This document shows, piece by piece, positions 18,650 through 27,595 of a stretch of DNA of 64,000 nt. The DNA lies in the NCBI RefSeq assembly GCF_900129725.1, contig NZ_FQWQ01000002.1:868001-932000 (forward strand). The letters run 5' to 3'. The DNA is from Chryseolinea serpens (GTDB lineage: Bacteria; Bacteroidota; Bacteroidia; Cytophagales; Cyclobacteriaceae). Made by a program: the position numbers and the translations under genes. A model generated the notes under the pieces. It worked only from the letters and a program-made list of their open reading frames with translations. It did not search any database and was not told where the DNA came from. Position 1 is the stretch's first letter. Every line of letters begins with the position of its first letter.

Positions 18650-20611
18650 CTAGGTCTTTTTCTTAAACACGAGATCAGTCTTCTGGACGGCCACCACCCG
18701 GTCGTAGAGTTCTCTCAAATAATGATACTCCAGCGAAGTGAACACGGTCTTGTTGATGGTGAACGAACTGTTTATGGTCAGTGTATGGCCCACGTTCTGG
18801 ACGGTATACATGTAGCGGCCGCCGGCGTCCGGCAATACTAGTCCAACCTTGGCCGGGATTTCTGCGATTTCATAAGCTTCGGGGTACTCCAGGATGACCA
18901 CCATGGTTTCTTCCAGGGGTGCCCCGAAATCTACCGGGTAAGACCGCTCCAGCGATTTGAAGGGGTTTTTCTTCCATTGATCCATGAAGAAGGGGTTGAA
19001 CAGGAAATTGTCGGCCGTGGCTTGATCAAACAGCTCGGTTTCCGCCTCGAATTTTATATTCAATGGCTTTTTAAGATCGTCCAGGTTCTCAATGCGCTGT
19101 TGGGCCAGGGTCACAGTCGGATATTGACCGCTCAAATATTTTTTCTCATCCCCTTCATCGGCCAGGCTCTTGCGCTCGTCAAAGGCGCTGTAGCCAAAGT
19201 GGGTGACCTGCACGGTGCCCGTCAGGAGTCCTTCCGGGCTGAGCTTCAAATTGAAAATGGAAACCTTGCGGTCCTTATCTGAAGGCTTGAGGTCGTACCA
19301 GAACGATTGTTTCTCGCCCAACACCCGGCCCTTGCCATTGAGACAACGCTCGGGGAGCAGACCAAAAGACAAGTAGGGATCCGTAGCGTCCAGCAGATAA
19401 ACTTTGTCCTTTATCGCCAGGTAGACCGCCACATAGTCAAATTCGCTGATGACAGGAAAGAGTTCGTTCACCAGTCCGTTGCCCCGTGTGGAGAGCAGGA
19501 TGGGATCTGCATTGAGACCTGCATATTTCAACGCAGCCACGAGCGACAAATTGATGTCGCCCACGTTCCCCGTTTTGGCATCGAAGGCTTTCTTTATGCC
19601 CAGGTCGCTCACGAAGCCGTAGATCTTGTTCCAGCGGTACCAGCCTTTTATAAAATCGTAGATCTTTCGTGCCTTGGCGAGTTCGTCGGTTTCTCCGGCA
19701 ATAATTTGCTTCACGTTCTGGTCGACAATATCCTCTCCTCTCCGGAGCTGCACACCGAAATCGGCTTCTTTCCGCATATCCTCCTCCACGTCCTTCCATT
19801 CTTTTGTATACTTGGTCTTTTGCCCATCGAATTGTTGAAGCTCCGAAAGTTCAAAGTACACGGCGGACAGAAAGTTGGTGCGCGCGGTCATGTACTCTTC
19901 TTCCTTAAAAGCGGGAACATCTTTCATGAGAAAATCCATCACGAGGCAATCGGCCGATTCGCCACCCGGTCGAAAGCAATCGCGTTCGATCTTGCTTTTA
20001 TTTTCCGTCAGTTTAAGATAGCCACGCAGGGAAATGTTGTATTTATAATTTCCCGGTATCGTCGCCCGGTAGAAGCTGGAAATTTTTGGGATGTCCGACT
20101 GAAATTCCCATGTACGAAAAGTGAATCTGAAGGGCGACTCCAAGGTGTATTCCACTTCAATCACGCTTCCCACGCGCACATTGGGCACGGCGAATTTCCG
20201 GTAGTCGGCAAACTTGTTTGCATTTTCGGTAAACTGGTCTTTGGGATTGAGTTTGGTTTCCTTCATCGTTCCGTTCTCAATATTGAAGGAGGAAGCTGTC
20301 ACCGAACGCATCGCCTCTTTTCGTATTCCCTCTCCCTTGCCCAACCGGATCACAAAATCGGCCAGCTCCTGACCGGCTTTTTTCAAGACCTTGATTTTAA
20401 CGTGATAGTGATAGATGAGATAATTCGGATCGCTGTCTTCAATGTGGGCATCGCCCTCCTCTCGCAGCACCACGGCAACGGCGGAGGTGTCCTTGTCGTA
20501 GGTCTTCATGTCCAATTCCCGGTACGTAACCTGGCCGAAAGGAAATGAGTTGGATTGGGCCGTGGCAAGAAAGGATGTGGCAACCAGGACGATCAGGAAA
20601 ACGGTTCGCAT
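18650..20611 (-). CDS. DUF3857 protein with inactive transglutaminase-like domain (copy 2)
   Basis: A 653-residue exported protein with a signal peptide (to about residue 18, FLATAQ). It carries an N-terminal DUF3857 beta-rich domain (about residues 50-240) and a transglutaminase-like core (about 290-420). At the place of the catalytic Cys the sequence reads GNVGDIN, and at the His position FDYVAVYL, so two of the three catalytic residues are missing while the Asp (LLDATD) remains. A DUF3858-like C-terminal domain follows. The ATG at 20611 gives the same MRTVF signal peptide as its upstream paralogue; an ATG four codons earlier is less likely. It is 24 bases downstream of that paralogue. Confidence 0.85.
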   Translation of the reverse strand: MRTVFLIVLVATSFLATAQSNSFPFGQVTYRELDMKTYDKDTSAVAVVLREEGDAHIEDSDPNYLIYHYHVKIKVLKKAGQELADFVIRLGKGEGIRKEAMRSVTASSFNIENGTMKETKLNPKDQFTENANKFADYRKFAVPNVRVGSVIEVEYTLESPFRFTFRTWEFQSDIPKISSFYRATIPGNYKYNISLRGYLKLTENKSKIERDCFRPGGESADCLVMDFLMKDVPAFKEEEYMTARTNFLSAVYFELSELQQFDGQKTKYTKEWKDVEEDMRKEADFGVQLRRGEDIVDQNVKQIIAGETDELAKARKIYDFIKGWYRWNKIYGFVSDLGIKKAFDAKTGNVGDINLSLVAALKYAGLNADPILLSTRGNGLVNELFPVISEFDYVAVYLAIKDKVYLLDATDPYLSFGLLPERCLNGKGRVLGEKQSFWYDLKPSDKDRKVSIFNLKLSPEGLLTGTVQVTHFGYSAFDERKSLADEGDEKKYLSGQYPTVTLAQQRIENLDDLKKPLNIKFEAETELFDQATADNFLFNPFFMDQWKKNPFKSLERSYPVDFGAPLEETMVVILEYPEAYEIAEIPAKVGLVLPDAGGRYMYTVQNVGHTLTINSSFTINKTVFTSLEYHYLRELYDRVVAVQKTDLVFKKKT

Positions 20612-20635
20612 GGGGGAATACATTAGATATAAGCG

Positions 20636-22612
20636 TTATGCCTTCTTTTTAAAAACGAGGTCGGTCTTTTGCACGGCTACTACCCGGTCGAAGAGTTCTT
20701 TCAGGAAAAAATATTCTTTTGAGCTGTACACCGGCCGGTTGATCACGAAGTTGCTGTTCATCATCACGGTGTTGCCGCTGCTTTTCACATCGTAAATATA
20801 CCGGCCACCTTCTGTGGGCAACGCAAGGGCAAGCGGTTCCGGTATTTCAGCGAGCTCATACGTAGCGGGACATTCGAGATTAAAAACAATGACTTGCTCG
20901 ATCGGCACGCCAAAATCAACAGGATAAAGACGCACAGCGGAACGAAACGGGTTGTTCTGCCAATACAGCGTTATAAACGGATTGAAATAAAATTGACCTG
21001 CCGTAAGATCGTCCACGCGTTCCAGCTCCAGTTCGAATTTCATGATCAAGGGCTTGGTCAGGTCGTCTACATTCGTGAAGCTTTGTTTGACGAGGGTAGC
21101 ATTGTGCAGATTGTTCGCCATCTTTTCGGCATAGAATTTTTCTTCACCCGACTGCGCGAGCATTTTCCGATACCGGTAGGCGCTATAGCCAAAATGAGTG
21201 TTCTCCACCGTGCCCACCCATTTGCCTTCTTGGGTAAGTTTCAGGCTGATCATGCTCACCTGTCTGTCCTTTTCAGCCGGCTTGGTGTCGTACCAATACG
21301 ATTCCTTTCCGGTCATTACCCGGCCCTTGCCGTTGAGGCACCGGTCGGGGATCAATCCAAACGACAACAAATCGTCGGTGGCATCCAGTAGGTATACTTT
21401 GTCGCCCACGTTGAGTTTCGCGATCACGTAGTTAAAATCCGAAAGTACTGGATACACGGAGGTGACCAGTCCATTTTCGCGTGTGGACAAGATCATGGGA
21501 TCGGCCGAGAGCCCGGCATACTGCAAAGCCGCTACAAGCGACAGGTTGATGTCTGCGGCATCACCCGTCTTTGCTTCAAATGCTTTTTTGATCCCGTCCT
21601 GGCTGGTGAAGTTATTCTTCTCGTTCCAGCGATACCAGTTCTTTATAAAATCATAGATCTTTTGCGCCTTGGTCAAATCGTCGGTCGCACCGGCAATACA
21701 CTGGTCCACTTCCCGGTCGAGTACGCCTTTTCCTCTTTTGATCTGAACACCGAAACCGTTGTCCAATCGCAGCTCGTCGTCCACATCTTTCCATTCCTTG
21801 GTGAACTTGTCTTTGCGCCCATCGAATTGTAAAAGCTCGGCCAACTCAAAATTGAGACAGGAAACATAATTGGATTTGGCGGTCATGTATTCCTCCTCGA
21901 TAAACGCCGGAATATCGGCCATGCCGAATTTTGTCAGGATGCAATCTGCCAGGCGGCCGCCTCCCGGGGAATACCAATTCCGCTTGAGTTCACTTTCATT
22001 TTTTGACAACTTCAGAAAACCACGAAGCGACGTGTGGTATTTATAGTTTGCGGGAATCAGCGCCCAATACTCGCTGGCGATTTTCGGGATCTCCGATTGG
22101 AAAGGCCACGACCGGAAGTTGAATTTGAAAGGCGACTCGATCTTGTAGTCCACCTCGATCACGCTGCCGACGCGCACATCGAGCAATGCAAATTTCCGGG
22201 CATCGTGCGTCGGGTCGATTTCCTCGTTAATCTGCGATCGTTGCGGAAGCTTGATCTCCCGTATCGATCCATTCTCAACGTTGAAGGTGGAGGCTTTCGC
22301 GCTTCGCATCGTCTCCTTGCCCGTGCTGTTTTTATATAAGTAGATAACAAAATTGGCGTAGTCCAATCCTTCTTTTTTCAGGATCTTTATTTTGGCATGA
22401 TACCGGAACACGAGGTTATGCGCATTCTCGTTGTCCATGAAAGCTTCTCCGAATTCGTCCAGCACTACCGCAGCAGCGGCGGTATCTTTTTCATAGACCT
22501 TCATGTCCAGGTCAGCATGTGTGACCTTGCCGAAAGGAAATCCATGATCTTCATACTGGGCGCTGGCAAGAGAATGAATAGCGACAAGAGCTATCACAAA
22601 AACGGTTCGCAT
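20636..22612 (-). CDS. DUF3857 protein with inactive transglutaminase-like domain (copy 1)
   Basis: A 658-residue tandem paralogue of the next gene, with the same signal peptide start (MRTVFVIALV), DUF3857 domain, degenerate transglutaminase core and ending (VVAVQKTDLVFKKK). The expected catalytic Cys lies in GDAADIN and is replaced by Ala; the His position reads FNYVIAKL. Both copies keep NLSLVAAL, GL.ADP..LSTR and LLDATD, so the fold is probably kept for binding rather than catalysis. The pair forms a two-gene operon from a tandem duplication. Confidence 0.85.
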   Translation of the reverse strand: MRTVFVIALVAIHSLASAQYEDHGFPFGKVTHADLDMKVYEKDTAAAAVVLDEFGEAFMDNENAHNLVFRYHAKIKILKKEGLDYANFVIYLYKNSTGKETMRSAKASTFNVENGSIREIKLPQRSQINEEIDPTHDARKFALLDVRVGSVIEVDYKIESPFKFNFRSWPFQSEIPKIASEYWALIPANYKYHTSLRGFLKLSKNESELKRNWYSPGGGRLADCILTKFGMADIPAFIEEEYMTAKSNYVSCLNFELAELLQFDGRKDKFTKEWKDVDDELRLDNGFGVQIKRGKGVLDREVDQCIAGATDDLTKAQKIYDFIKNWYRWNEKNNFTSQDGIKKAFEAKTGDAADINLSLVAALQYAGLSADPMILSTRENGLVTSVYPVLSDFNYVIAKLNVGDKVYLLDATDDLLSFGLIPDRCLNGKGRVMTGKESYWYDTKPAEKDRQVSMISLKLTQEGKWVGTVENTHFGYSAYRYRKMLAQSGEEKFYAEKMANNLHNATLVKQSFTNVDDLTKPLIMKFELELERVDDLTAGQFYFNPFITLYWQNNPFRSAVRLYPVDFGVPIEQVIVFNLECPATYELAEIPEPLALALPTEGGRYIYDVKSSGNTVMMNSNFVINRPVYSSKEYFFLKELFDRVVAVQKTDLVFKKKA

Positions 22613-22754
22613 GGGGAGAGTAAAATTACGGCATCAAATGTAGGCAAAAATCGCCGGATCCAGAAATCATCGCCCACGCCGCCACGGCCACAACACGTCC
22701 TCGTGTCGCACATATTCTGTGCTTGTTTCCGTTTTAAGGTTTCAACACATAATT

Positions 22755-23831
22755 TTATACCGGCATCTTAAACCACCGCACAGCATTGTCGTGGAAGATC
22801 TTGTTCACGACGGTGCGGGGCAGTTTCATTCCCTTGAACTCGCCGTTCACTTCGGGCGAGGTCATCGTTTCGTCGGTCACAAAATATTTCCAGTCGTGCA
22901 GCCAGGTTTCGTGCACGTGTTTTCGTATGGCCTCTGCATCGTAGCTGTCTTTTATTTCAGAGTCCGTGGCGTAGATGAGGCGGTCCTGATACTTGATGAT
23001 AAAGTTGCGCACTTTGTCATAGTCGGTGAGCGACTGGTGTTGCAGGTGCGAAATGCGTTCGGCCATGTCGACGGCCATGTTGGGAAATTTGTCGAGACGT
23101 TTTGCAAGTTCATCCACGCTCCATTCCAGGCTCCCCAGGTGAGCGCCGACAAAACGCATGTCGGGGTGTTTTTCGATGAAGTGGTCGCGGGCGTTGATCT
23201 GATCTTCGTATGAGGGATATTCCGGATGGAGGAACATGTGGTATTCCGGGTGTTCTTTGAAGTAATGACGGTCGTTGTTGACCGTCATTTGATCGATGGG
23301 GAGCCAGCAGTTTTTGGGTTCGCCCAGGTGGCCCATGATGGTCTTGTCCTGGTCGATGATGTATTGAACAACGGAATCGAATTTGGGATCGTCCACCATG
23401 ATGAAACGACCGCTCGCGTCTTTGTAGGTCATGCCGATGTTCTTCCAGATCTTGATGCCGAGCGCGCCCTGGTCGAATCCTTCCTTCAGCCAGGGAATGG
23501 TGCGTTTTGTCCATGCCGAATCCCAGCCTTGCAACGTGAAGGCCGTAAGAAAGCTCACCGTGTTGGGCACGGATTTGATTTGATGCAGCGCAAAGCTGCG
23601 TTGCTCTTGCAGGGTGGGATAGTCGGGCACATCCACGTTCACGGCCAGCAACGTGAAATTGTCGGCTTTGGCTTGCTCGCTGATGGCGGTGTTGTTGGCA
23701 TTGAGGTGGGTGTGGGTGTCGATCTTTTTTACCGAAGCAAAATCATCGACGCTGTAGTATTCTTTTTCGCAGGCTGTCATGGCCAGGGCGATAGCGAACG
23801 CGGCGCACCACGTAGCAGGATGTTTTCTCAT
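22755..23831 (-). CDS. Amidohydrolase-family lipoprotein
   Basis: A 358-residue lipoprotein; the lipobox LAMTAC places the lipidated Cys at residue 21. The mature part is an amidohydrolase (TIM-barrel metal-dependent hydrolase) domain with DTHTHLN (metal-binding HxH), GHLGE, GAHLGS and the terminal Asp in YATDSE. These are the usual metal ligands, so it is probably active; relatives include decarboxylases and lactonases, and the substrate cannot be told. Export to the periplasm or outer membrane is unusual for the family but common in Bacteroidota. It lies 71 bases downstream of the VCBS gene on the same strand. Confidence 0.85.
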   Translation of the reverse strand: MRKHPATWCAAFAIALAMTACEKEYYSVDDFASVKKIDTHTHLNANNTAISEQAKADNFTLLAVNVDVPDYPTLQEQRSFALHQIKSVPNTVSFLTAFTLQGWDSAWTKRTIPWLKEGFDQGALGIKIWKNIGMTYKDASGRFIMVDDPKFDSVVQYIIDQDKTIMGHLGEPKNCWLPIDQMTVNNDRHYFKEHPEYHMFLHPEYPSYEDQINARDHFIEKHPDMRFVGAHLGSLEWSVDELAKRLDKFPNMAVDMAERISHLQHQSLTDYDKVRNFIIKYQDRLIYATDSEIKDSYDAEAIRKHVHETWLHDWKYFVTDETMTSPEVNGEFKGMKLPRTVVNKIFHDNAVRWFKMPV

Positions 23832-23902
23832 GATCCGATTTTTTTTATAAATGAATGTCTTTCAAGCCATTTACTCTCCAGAGCCCGAAACCTCACCCCA
23901 CC

Positions 23903-26900
23903 TCATCGCTTTTCACCGCGGAATGTATAAACTTCTATATGTTCGGCATTCCCGGTGTATGAGAGGACACGCGACGACTGCGAGAGGTAGGTCGAGCCAT
24001 AGTAAAACTCGTGTTTGTATTTCCGGCCGTCTTTCAACGTGACGATGGCATAGGCGTCGTCGGCGCGGGGCTGGTAGCGTTTGTTTTGTTTTATGGCGAA
24101 GGCTTTTAGCGGCGCGGCATTGTTGGCCACGATCATCAACGCATTGCCCGAAGGTTGCTGGATCAGCGCTGCGCCTTTGGCGTCACCATCAGCATAGAAG
24201 CCGCTTTCGCGGGCGTTCATGGGGTTGAAATTTCCATGCCCATCGCCGCGAAGAAAAACACCGACCGAGGCGTCATAGCGGCCGCTGGAGACTTCAGCGG
24301 AAAACATGTTGCCGGTCATCAGCACATCCAAAAACCCGTCGCCATCTATGTCGGCGACGGTCATGCCATAGGTGGGGGCGAACTGTGCATCCAGGGGAAG
24401 GGCCTTGACGGTGAATTTTCCGTTGCCTTGGTTTTCGATGTAGCTGGTCTGAAAATTTTCGGCACACACCGTATAGGCATTGTCTGTTTCCGATTTCAAG
24501 AAGGAATCATCAAACGTGGCCTCCGAATATTCGGCATAGTGGACGAACCGGTGGCGCATGGCGGGGATCTGGCTGATGAGTTCATCGCGTGTGTGCACGA
24601 TGTATTTCGTGCCCTGCAGATAGTAGGTCATCACTGGGTCGATGGAGCCATTTTTATCGTAGTCATTGGCATAGATGCAAAGCGGCTCTTGCGGGGTTCC
24701 GTGATAGCGCGAGTTGAGGCCGAGATTTCCCGCGATGTAATCCATGTCGCCGTCCTGGTCGAAGTCGGCGGCCACCAGGCTGTTCCACCAGCCGCTGGTG
24801 TGTTGGAAAGCATCGGTGGCATAGGGTGTGAACGATTTTCCATCTTTATTCTTCAGGCACGTGATGGGCATGAACTCCCCGGCGATGAGCAGGTCGGGCC
24901 AGCCATCATTGTCCACGTCAGTCCATAGCGCGGAGGTGACCAGGCCGGCTTTTAACAGGCCGGGGGCCAGTGCTTGTGTGACATCGGCAAAACGACATTC
25001 ACCCGGTTTTGAATCGTTCCGGAAAATATAGCTGGCCGCCGGCGTGGGATATTCTCCCGGCACAATCCGTCCACCCACAAACAGGTCGAGATCGCCATCG
25101 CGGTCGTAGTCGGAGGCGATCACGCTGGAACCGCTTTGAAGATGCTCGGGCAAGGCATCTTTCGCGAGATTGAATTTTCCTTTGCCATCGTTCACGTACA
25201 AATAGTCTTTGTAGGCCGGAGAATCTTTTGGTTTCTCCGACCCTCCGGTGGCGATGTATAGATCGTTGTCGTTGTCTCCATCGGCATCAAAAAACAAAAC
25301 CCCCAGTTCTTCACCCAAACTATCAATGGCCGGAATTTCCCGTTTGAATTTTCCACCTTTCCCTTGCACGAAAAGTGCGCCGGCATGATTGGAGGCTCCT
25401 CCTACATAAAAATCTTCCAGCCCATCGCCATTCACATCTGCCACAGCAACGCCCGGGCCGTTTCGCGAATGCATGTGAGGTAACAGCGGTTGCACTTTGA
25501 AATCGATGAAGTCATTCTCCTTGTGTGTAAAATCAATTCCCAGCGCATGCGACACTTCATTGAACAAGGTTGCTTTCTTTGCCCGGGATTGCTCTATGGT
25601 TTGTGTTTTTGCAGAAACATAGTCCAGCGTGAGCAATTGATTGGCTTTTACATGGGTTAAAATTTCTTGTTTTCCATCGGGCCAGATCACCTTCAACGAA
25701 TCCACAACTTCTGCCGTATCCAGTCCCACGTGCATGGTTCCATCCACCGTGGACTCATAGCCCCGGTTCAGGAAGTTTTCCAGGTATTGTTCCTGCCCTT
25801 CGCTAAATACCCAAACCTTGGCGCCGATGCCTTCTTTATTTTTTTCGCTGCCGCGGAATTTTATCCGGAGATAGTTTCGGTGAAAGAGCGCATCACTGTG
25901 GTTGCGATACACACGCGCTTCTTCGTTCATCGTATTGACGATCAGGTCGAGGTCGCCGTCGTTGTCCAGGTCGGCGTAGGCCGCGCCGTGCGAAAAGCCT
26001 TCTTCCTGCAAGCCCCAGGCTTGGGTTTGGTTGGTGAAGGTGAGGTCGCCGTTGTTGGAGTAGATATAATTTTTTAATGCCGCACCTTTCAACGCTTTGA
26101 TGGCCTCCAGCTTTTTATCGGTCTTCGCCTGCACGGTCCCTAGTGGCGTGTTGTAAATGTTTTGGTAGGTGATGTAGTCCATGTTGCCCAGGTCGCGGAG
26201 GAAACCGTTGGTGGCAAAAAGGTCTTTGTCGCCGTCGTTGTCATAGTCGGCCAACAGCGGGCTCCAGCTCCAGTCGGTGCTGCTCACACCCGAGAGGAAA
26301 CTGATCTCACTAAAGGTGTTGTTGCCCCGATTGAGCTGCAACGTGTTTCGTGTGAACTGCGGGAGATATCCCAGGCGGAGCGACAGTTGGTATTTGTCGT
26401 AGCCGGTGGGTGGAATGATGAGCTTTAACCGTTTGTTGTCTTCCGGGCGCATGTCCAGCTCCACGATGTCCACCAGGCCGTCGTTGTTCAAATCGGCCAC
26501 GTCGTTGCCCATGCCGGCGAAGCTGGTGTGTTTCAGGTATTCGGCGGCACGATCCGTGAAGGTGCCGTTTTGATTGTTGATGTAGAGGATGTCGCTGCCG
26601 ATGAAGTCGTTGGAGACATAAATGTCGGGCCAGCCGTCGTTGTTGATGTCGCTGATGGCGAGGCCGAGGCTATAGCCTTCCACCAGGATGCCCGCTTCTT
26701 TGGAAACATCGGTGAACGTGTGGTCGCCGTTGTTTCGGTACAGCACATCCGTGCTCACGCCCGTGCCGTCGAGCTTGCGGGGTTGAATGTGGTTCACCAT
26801 GTTCTCGTAGGACGCCGGGTTGGTGATGATAAAGACATCGAGATCCCCATCGCCGTCATAGTCAAAAAAAGAAGCGTGCATGGCCTGCCGCTTATCGCCC

Positions 26901-27385
26901 AGCCCGTAGGACTGGGATGATTCGGTGAAGCTGTTGTTTTGGTTGTTGATGAACAGCAGGTTTCCCCGGTCTGTTTCGGGTCCACCACCGGAGACGCATT
27001 GGTAAATATCCAGCCAGCCGTCGTTGTTCACATCGGCCATCACCGCACCGGTAGCCCACCGGTGGTTGAGCACGCCCGACGATTCCGTAATGTCCTCGAA
27101 AACGAGGTCGCCCTTGTTCAGGTACAACCGGCTGCTGGTTGTGTTTCCGCTAAAGAACAAGTCGGTGAGCCCATCGTTGTTGATGTCTCCTGCCGCCACG
27201 CCTGCGCCGGTGTAGATGTTCATGTAGTTGTTCACGTTCACCTGCTCGTCCTCCTCCAACACATTGTTGAAATCGATGCCCGTATGACGCGACGACATGC
27301 TTTCAAACACCGCGTCGGCTTTGCGTCCGCAGGAGCAAACGATCATGAAAACTAAAACTCCAACTATCGCATCACAGCGCTTCAT
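23903..27385 (-). CDS. VCBS/FG-GAP repeat lipoprotein with UnbV domain
   Basis: An 1160-residue surface lipoprotein (probable lipidated Cys19 in VCSC). It has two long sets of FG-GAP/VCBS repeats, each with the calcium-binding pattern D-x-D/N-x-D-G (GDINNDGLTDLFF, DVNNDGWLDIYQ, DYDGDGDLDVFI, DYDRDGDLDLFVG), separated by an ASPIC/UnbV domain at about residues 525-600 (GYESTVDGTMHVGL and VIWPDGKQEIL). Such proteins probably bind glycans or partners at the cell surface. The ATG at 27385 starts the signal peptide; the upstream extension starts with TTG and is disfavoured. It follows SusC/SusD on the same strand beyond a strong hairpin. Confidence 0.88.
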   Translation of the reverse strand: MKRCDAIVGVLVFMIVCSCGRKADAVFESMSSRHTGIDFNNVLEEDEQVNVNNYMNIYTGAGVAAGDINNDGLTDLFFSGNTTSSRLYLNKGDLVFEDITESSGVLNHRWATGAVMADVNNDGWLDIYQCVSGGGPETDRGNLLFINNQNNSFTESSQSYGLGDKRQAMHASFFDYDGDGDLDVFIITNPASYENMVNHIQPRKLDGTGVSTDVLYRNNGDHTFTDVSKEAGILVEGYSLGLAISDINNDGWPDIYVSNDFIGSDILYINNQNGTFTDRAAEYLKHTSFAGMGNDVADLNNDGLVDIVELDMRPEDNKRLKLIIPPTGYDKYQLSLRLGYLPQFTRNTLQLNRGNNTFSEISFLSGVSSTDWSWSPLLADYDNDGDKDLFATNGFLRDLGNMDYITYQNIYNTPLGTVQAKTDKKLEAIKALKGAALKNYIYSNNGDLTFTNQTQAWGLQEEGFSHGAAYADLDNDGDLDLIVNTMNEEARVYRNHSDALFHRNYLRIKFRGSEKNKEGIGAKVWVFSEGQEQYLENFLNRGYESTVDGTMHVGLDTAEVVDSLKVIWPDGKQEILTHVKANQLLTLDYVSAKTQTIEQSRAKKATLFNEVSHALGIDFTHKENDFIDFKVQPLLPHMHSRNGPGVAVADVNGDGLEDFYVGGASNHAGALFVQGKGGKFKREIPAIDSLGEELGVLFFDADGDNDNDLYIATGGSEKPKDSPAYKDYLYVNDGKGKFNLAKDALPEHLQSGSSVIASDYDRDGDLDLFVGGRIVPGEYPTPAASYIFRNDSKPGECRFADVTQALAPGLLKAGLVTSALWTDVDNDGWPDLLIAGEFMPITCLKNKDGKSFTPYATDAFQHTSGWWNSLVAADFDQDGDMDYIAGNLGLNSRYHGTPQEPLCIYANDYDKNGSIDPVMTYYLQGTKYIVHTRDELISQIPAMRHRFVHYAEYSEATFDDSFLKSETDNAYTVCAENFQTSYIENQGNGKFTVKALPLDAQFAPTYGMTVADIDGDGFLDVLMTGNMFSAEVSSGRYDASVGVFLRGDGHGNFNPMNARESGFYADGDAKGAALIQQPSGNALMIVANNAAPLKAFAIKQNKRYQPRADDAYAIVTLKDGRKYKHEFYYGSTYLSQSSRVLSYTGNAEHIEVYTFRGEKR

Positions 27386-27540
27386 GAGAACTTTCGGTTT
27401 ATCGCAGAAACTATACAAACAAAAAAATGAATGCCTGCATCATCCGCGGGCATTTTACTTTCAGGGCCAGGTCACGTGGGATTGTGCTGGTCACGATCGC
27501 TTTGCCTTTGAGCAAGGTAATGGATAACCCTGAAAATAAA

Positions 27541-27571
27541 CAGCGAAGGGTGATGGCCCTTCGCTGTTTTT
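27541..27571. terminator. Rho-independent-type bidirectional terminator after susD
   Basis: A perfect 10-bp stem (CAGCGAAGGG at 27541-27550 with 27557-27566) has a 6-base loop. It is flanked by AAAATAAA on the left and TTTTTATTT on the right, so a U-run follows the hairpin in either direction. It lies 25 bases after the susD stop and likely ends most SusC/SusD transcripts before the VCBS gene. Confidence 0.85.
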
Positions 27572-27595
27572 ATTTCACTATAGACACCGGGTATC

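Noticed and set aside
19307-20548. Long open frames antisense to annotated genes (also 27992-29152, 38662-39774, 60983-62431)
   Set aside because: They mirror real genes with clear protein families on the other strand, have compositionally odd His/Val-rich translations and match no family.
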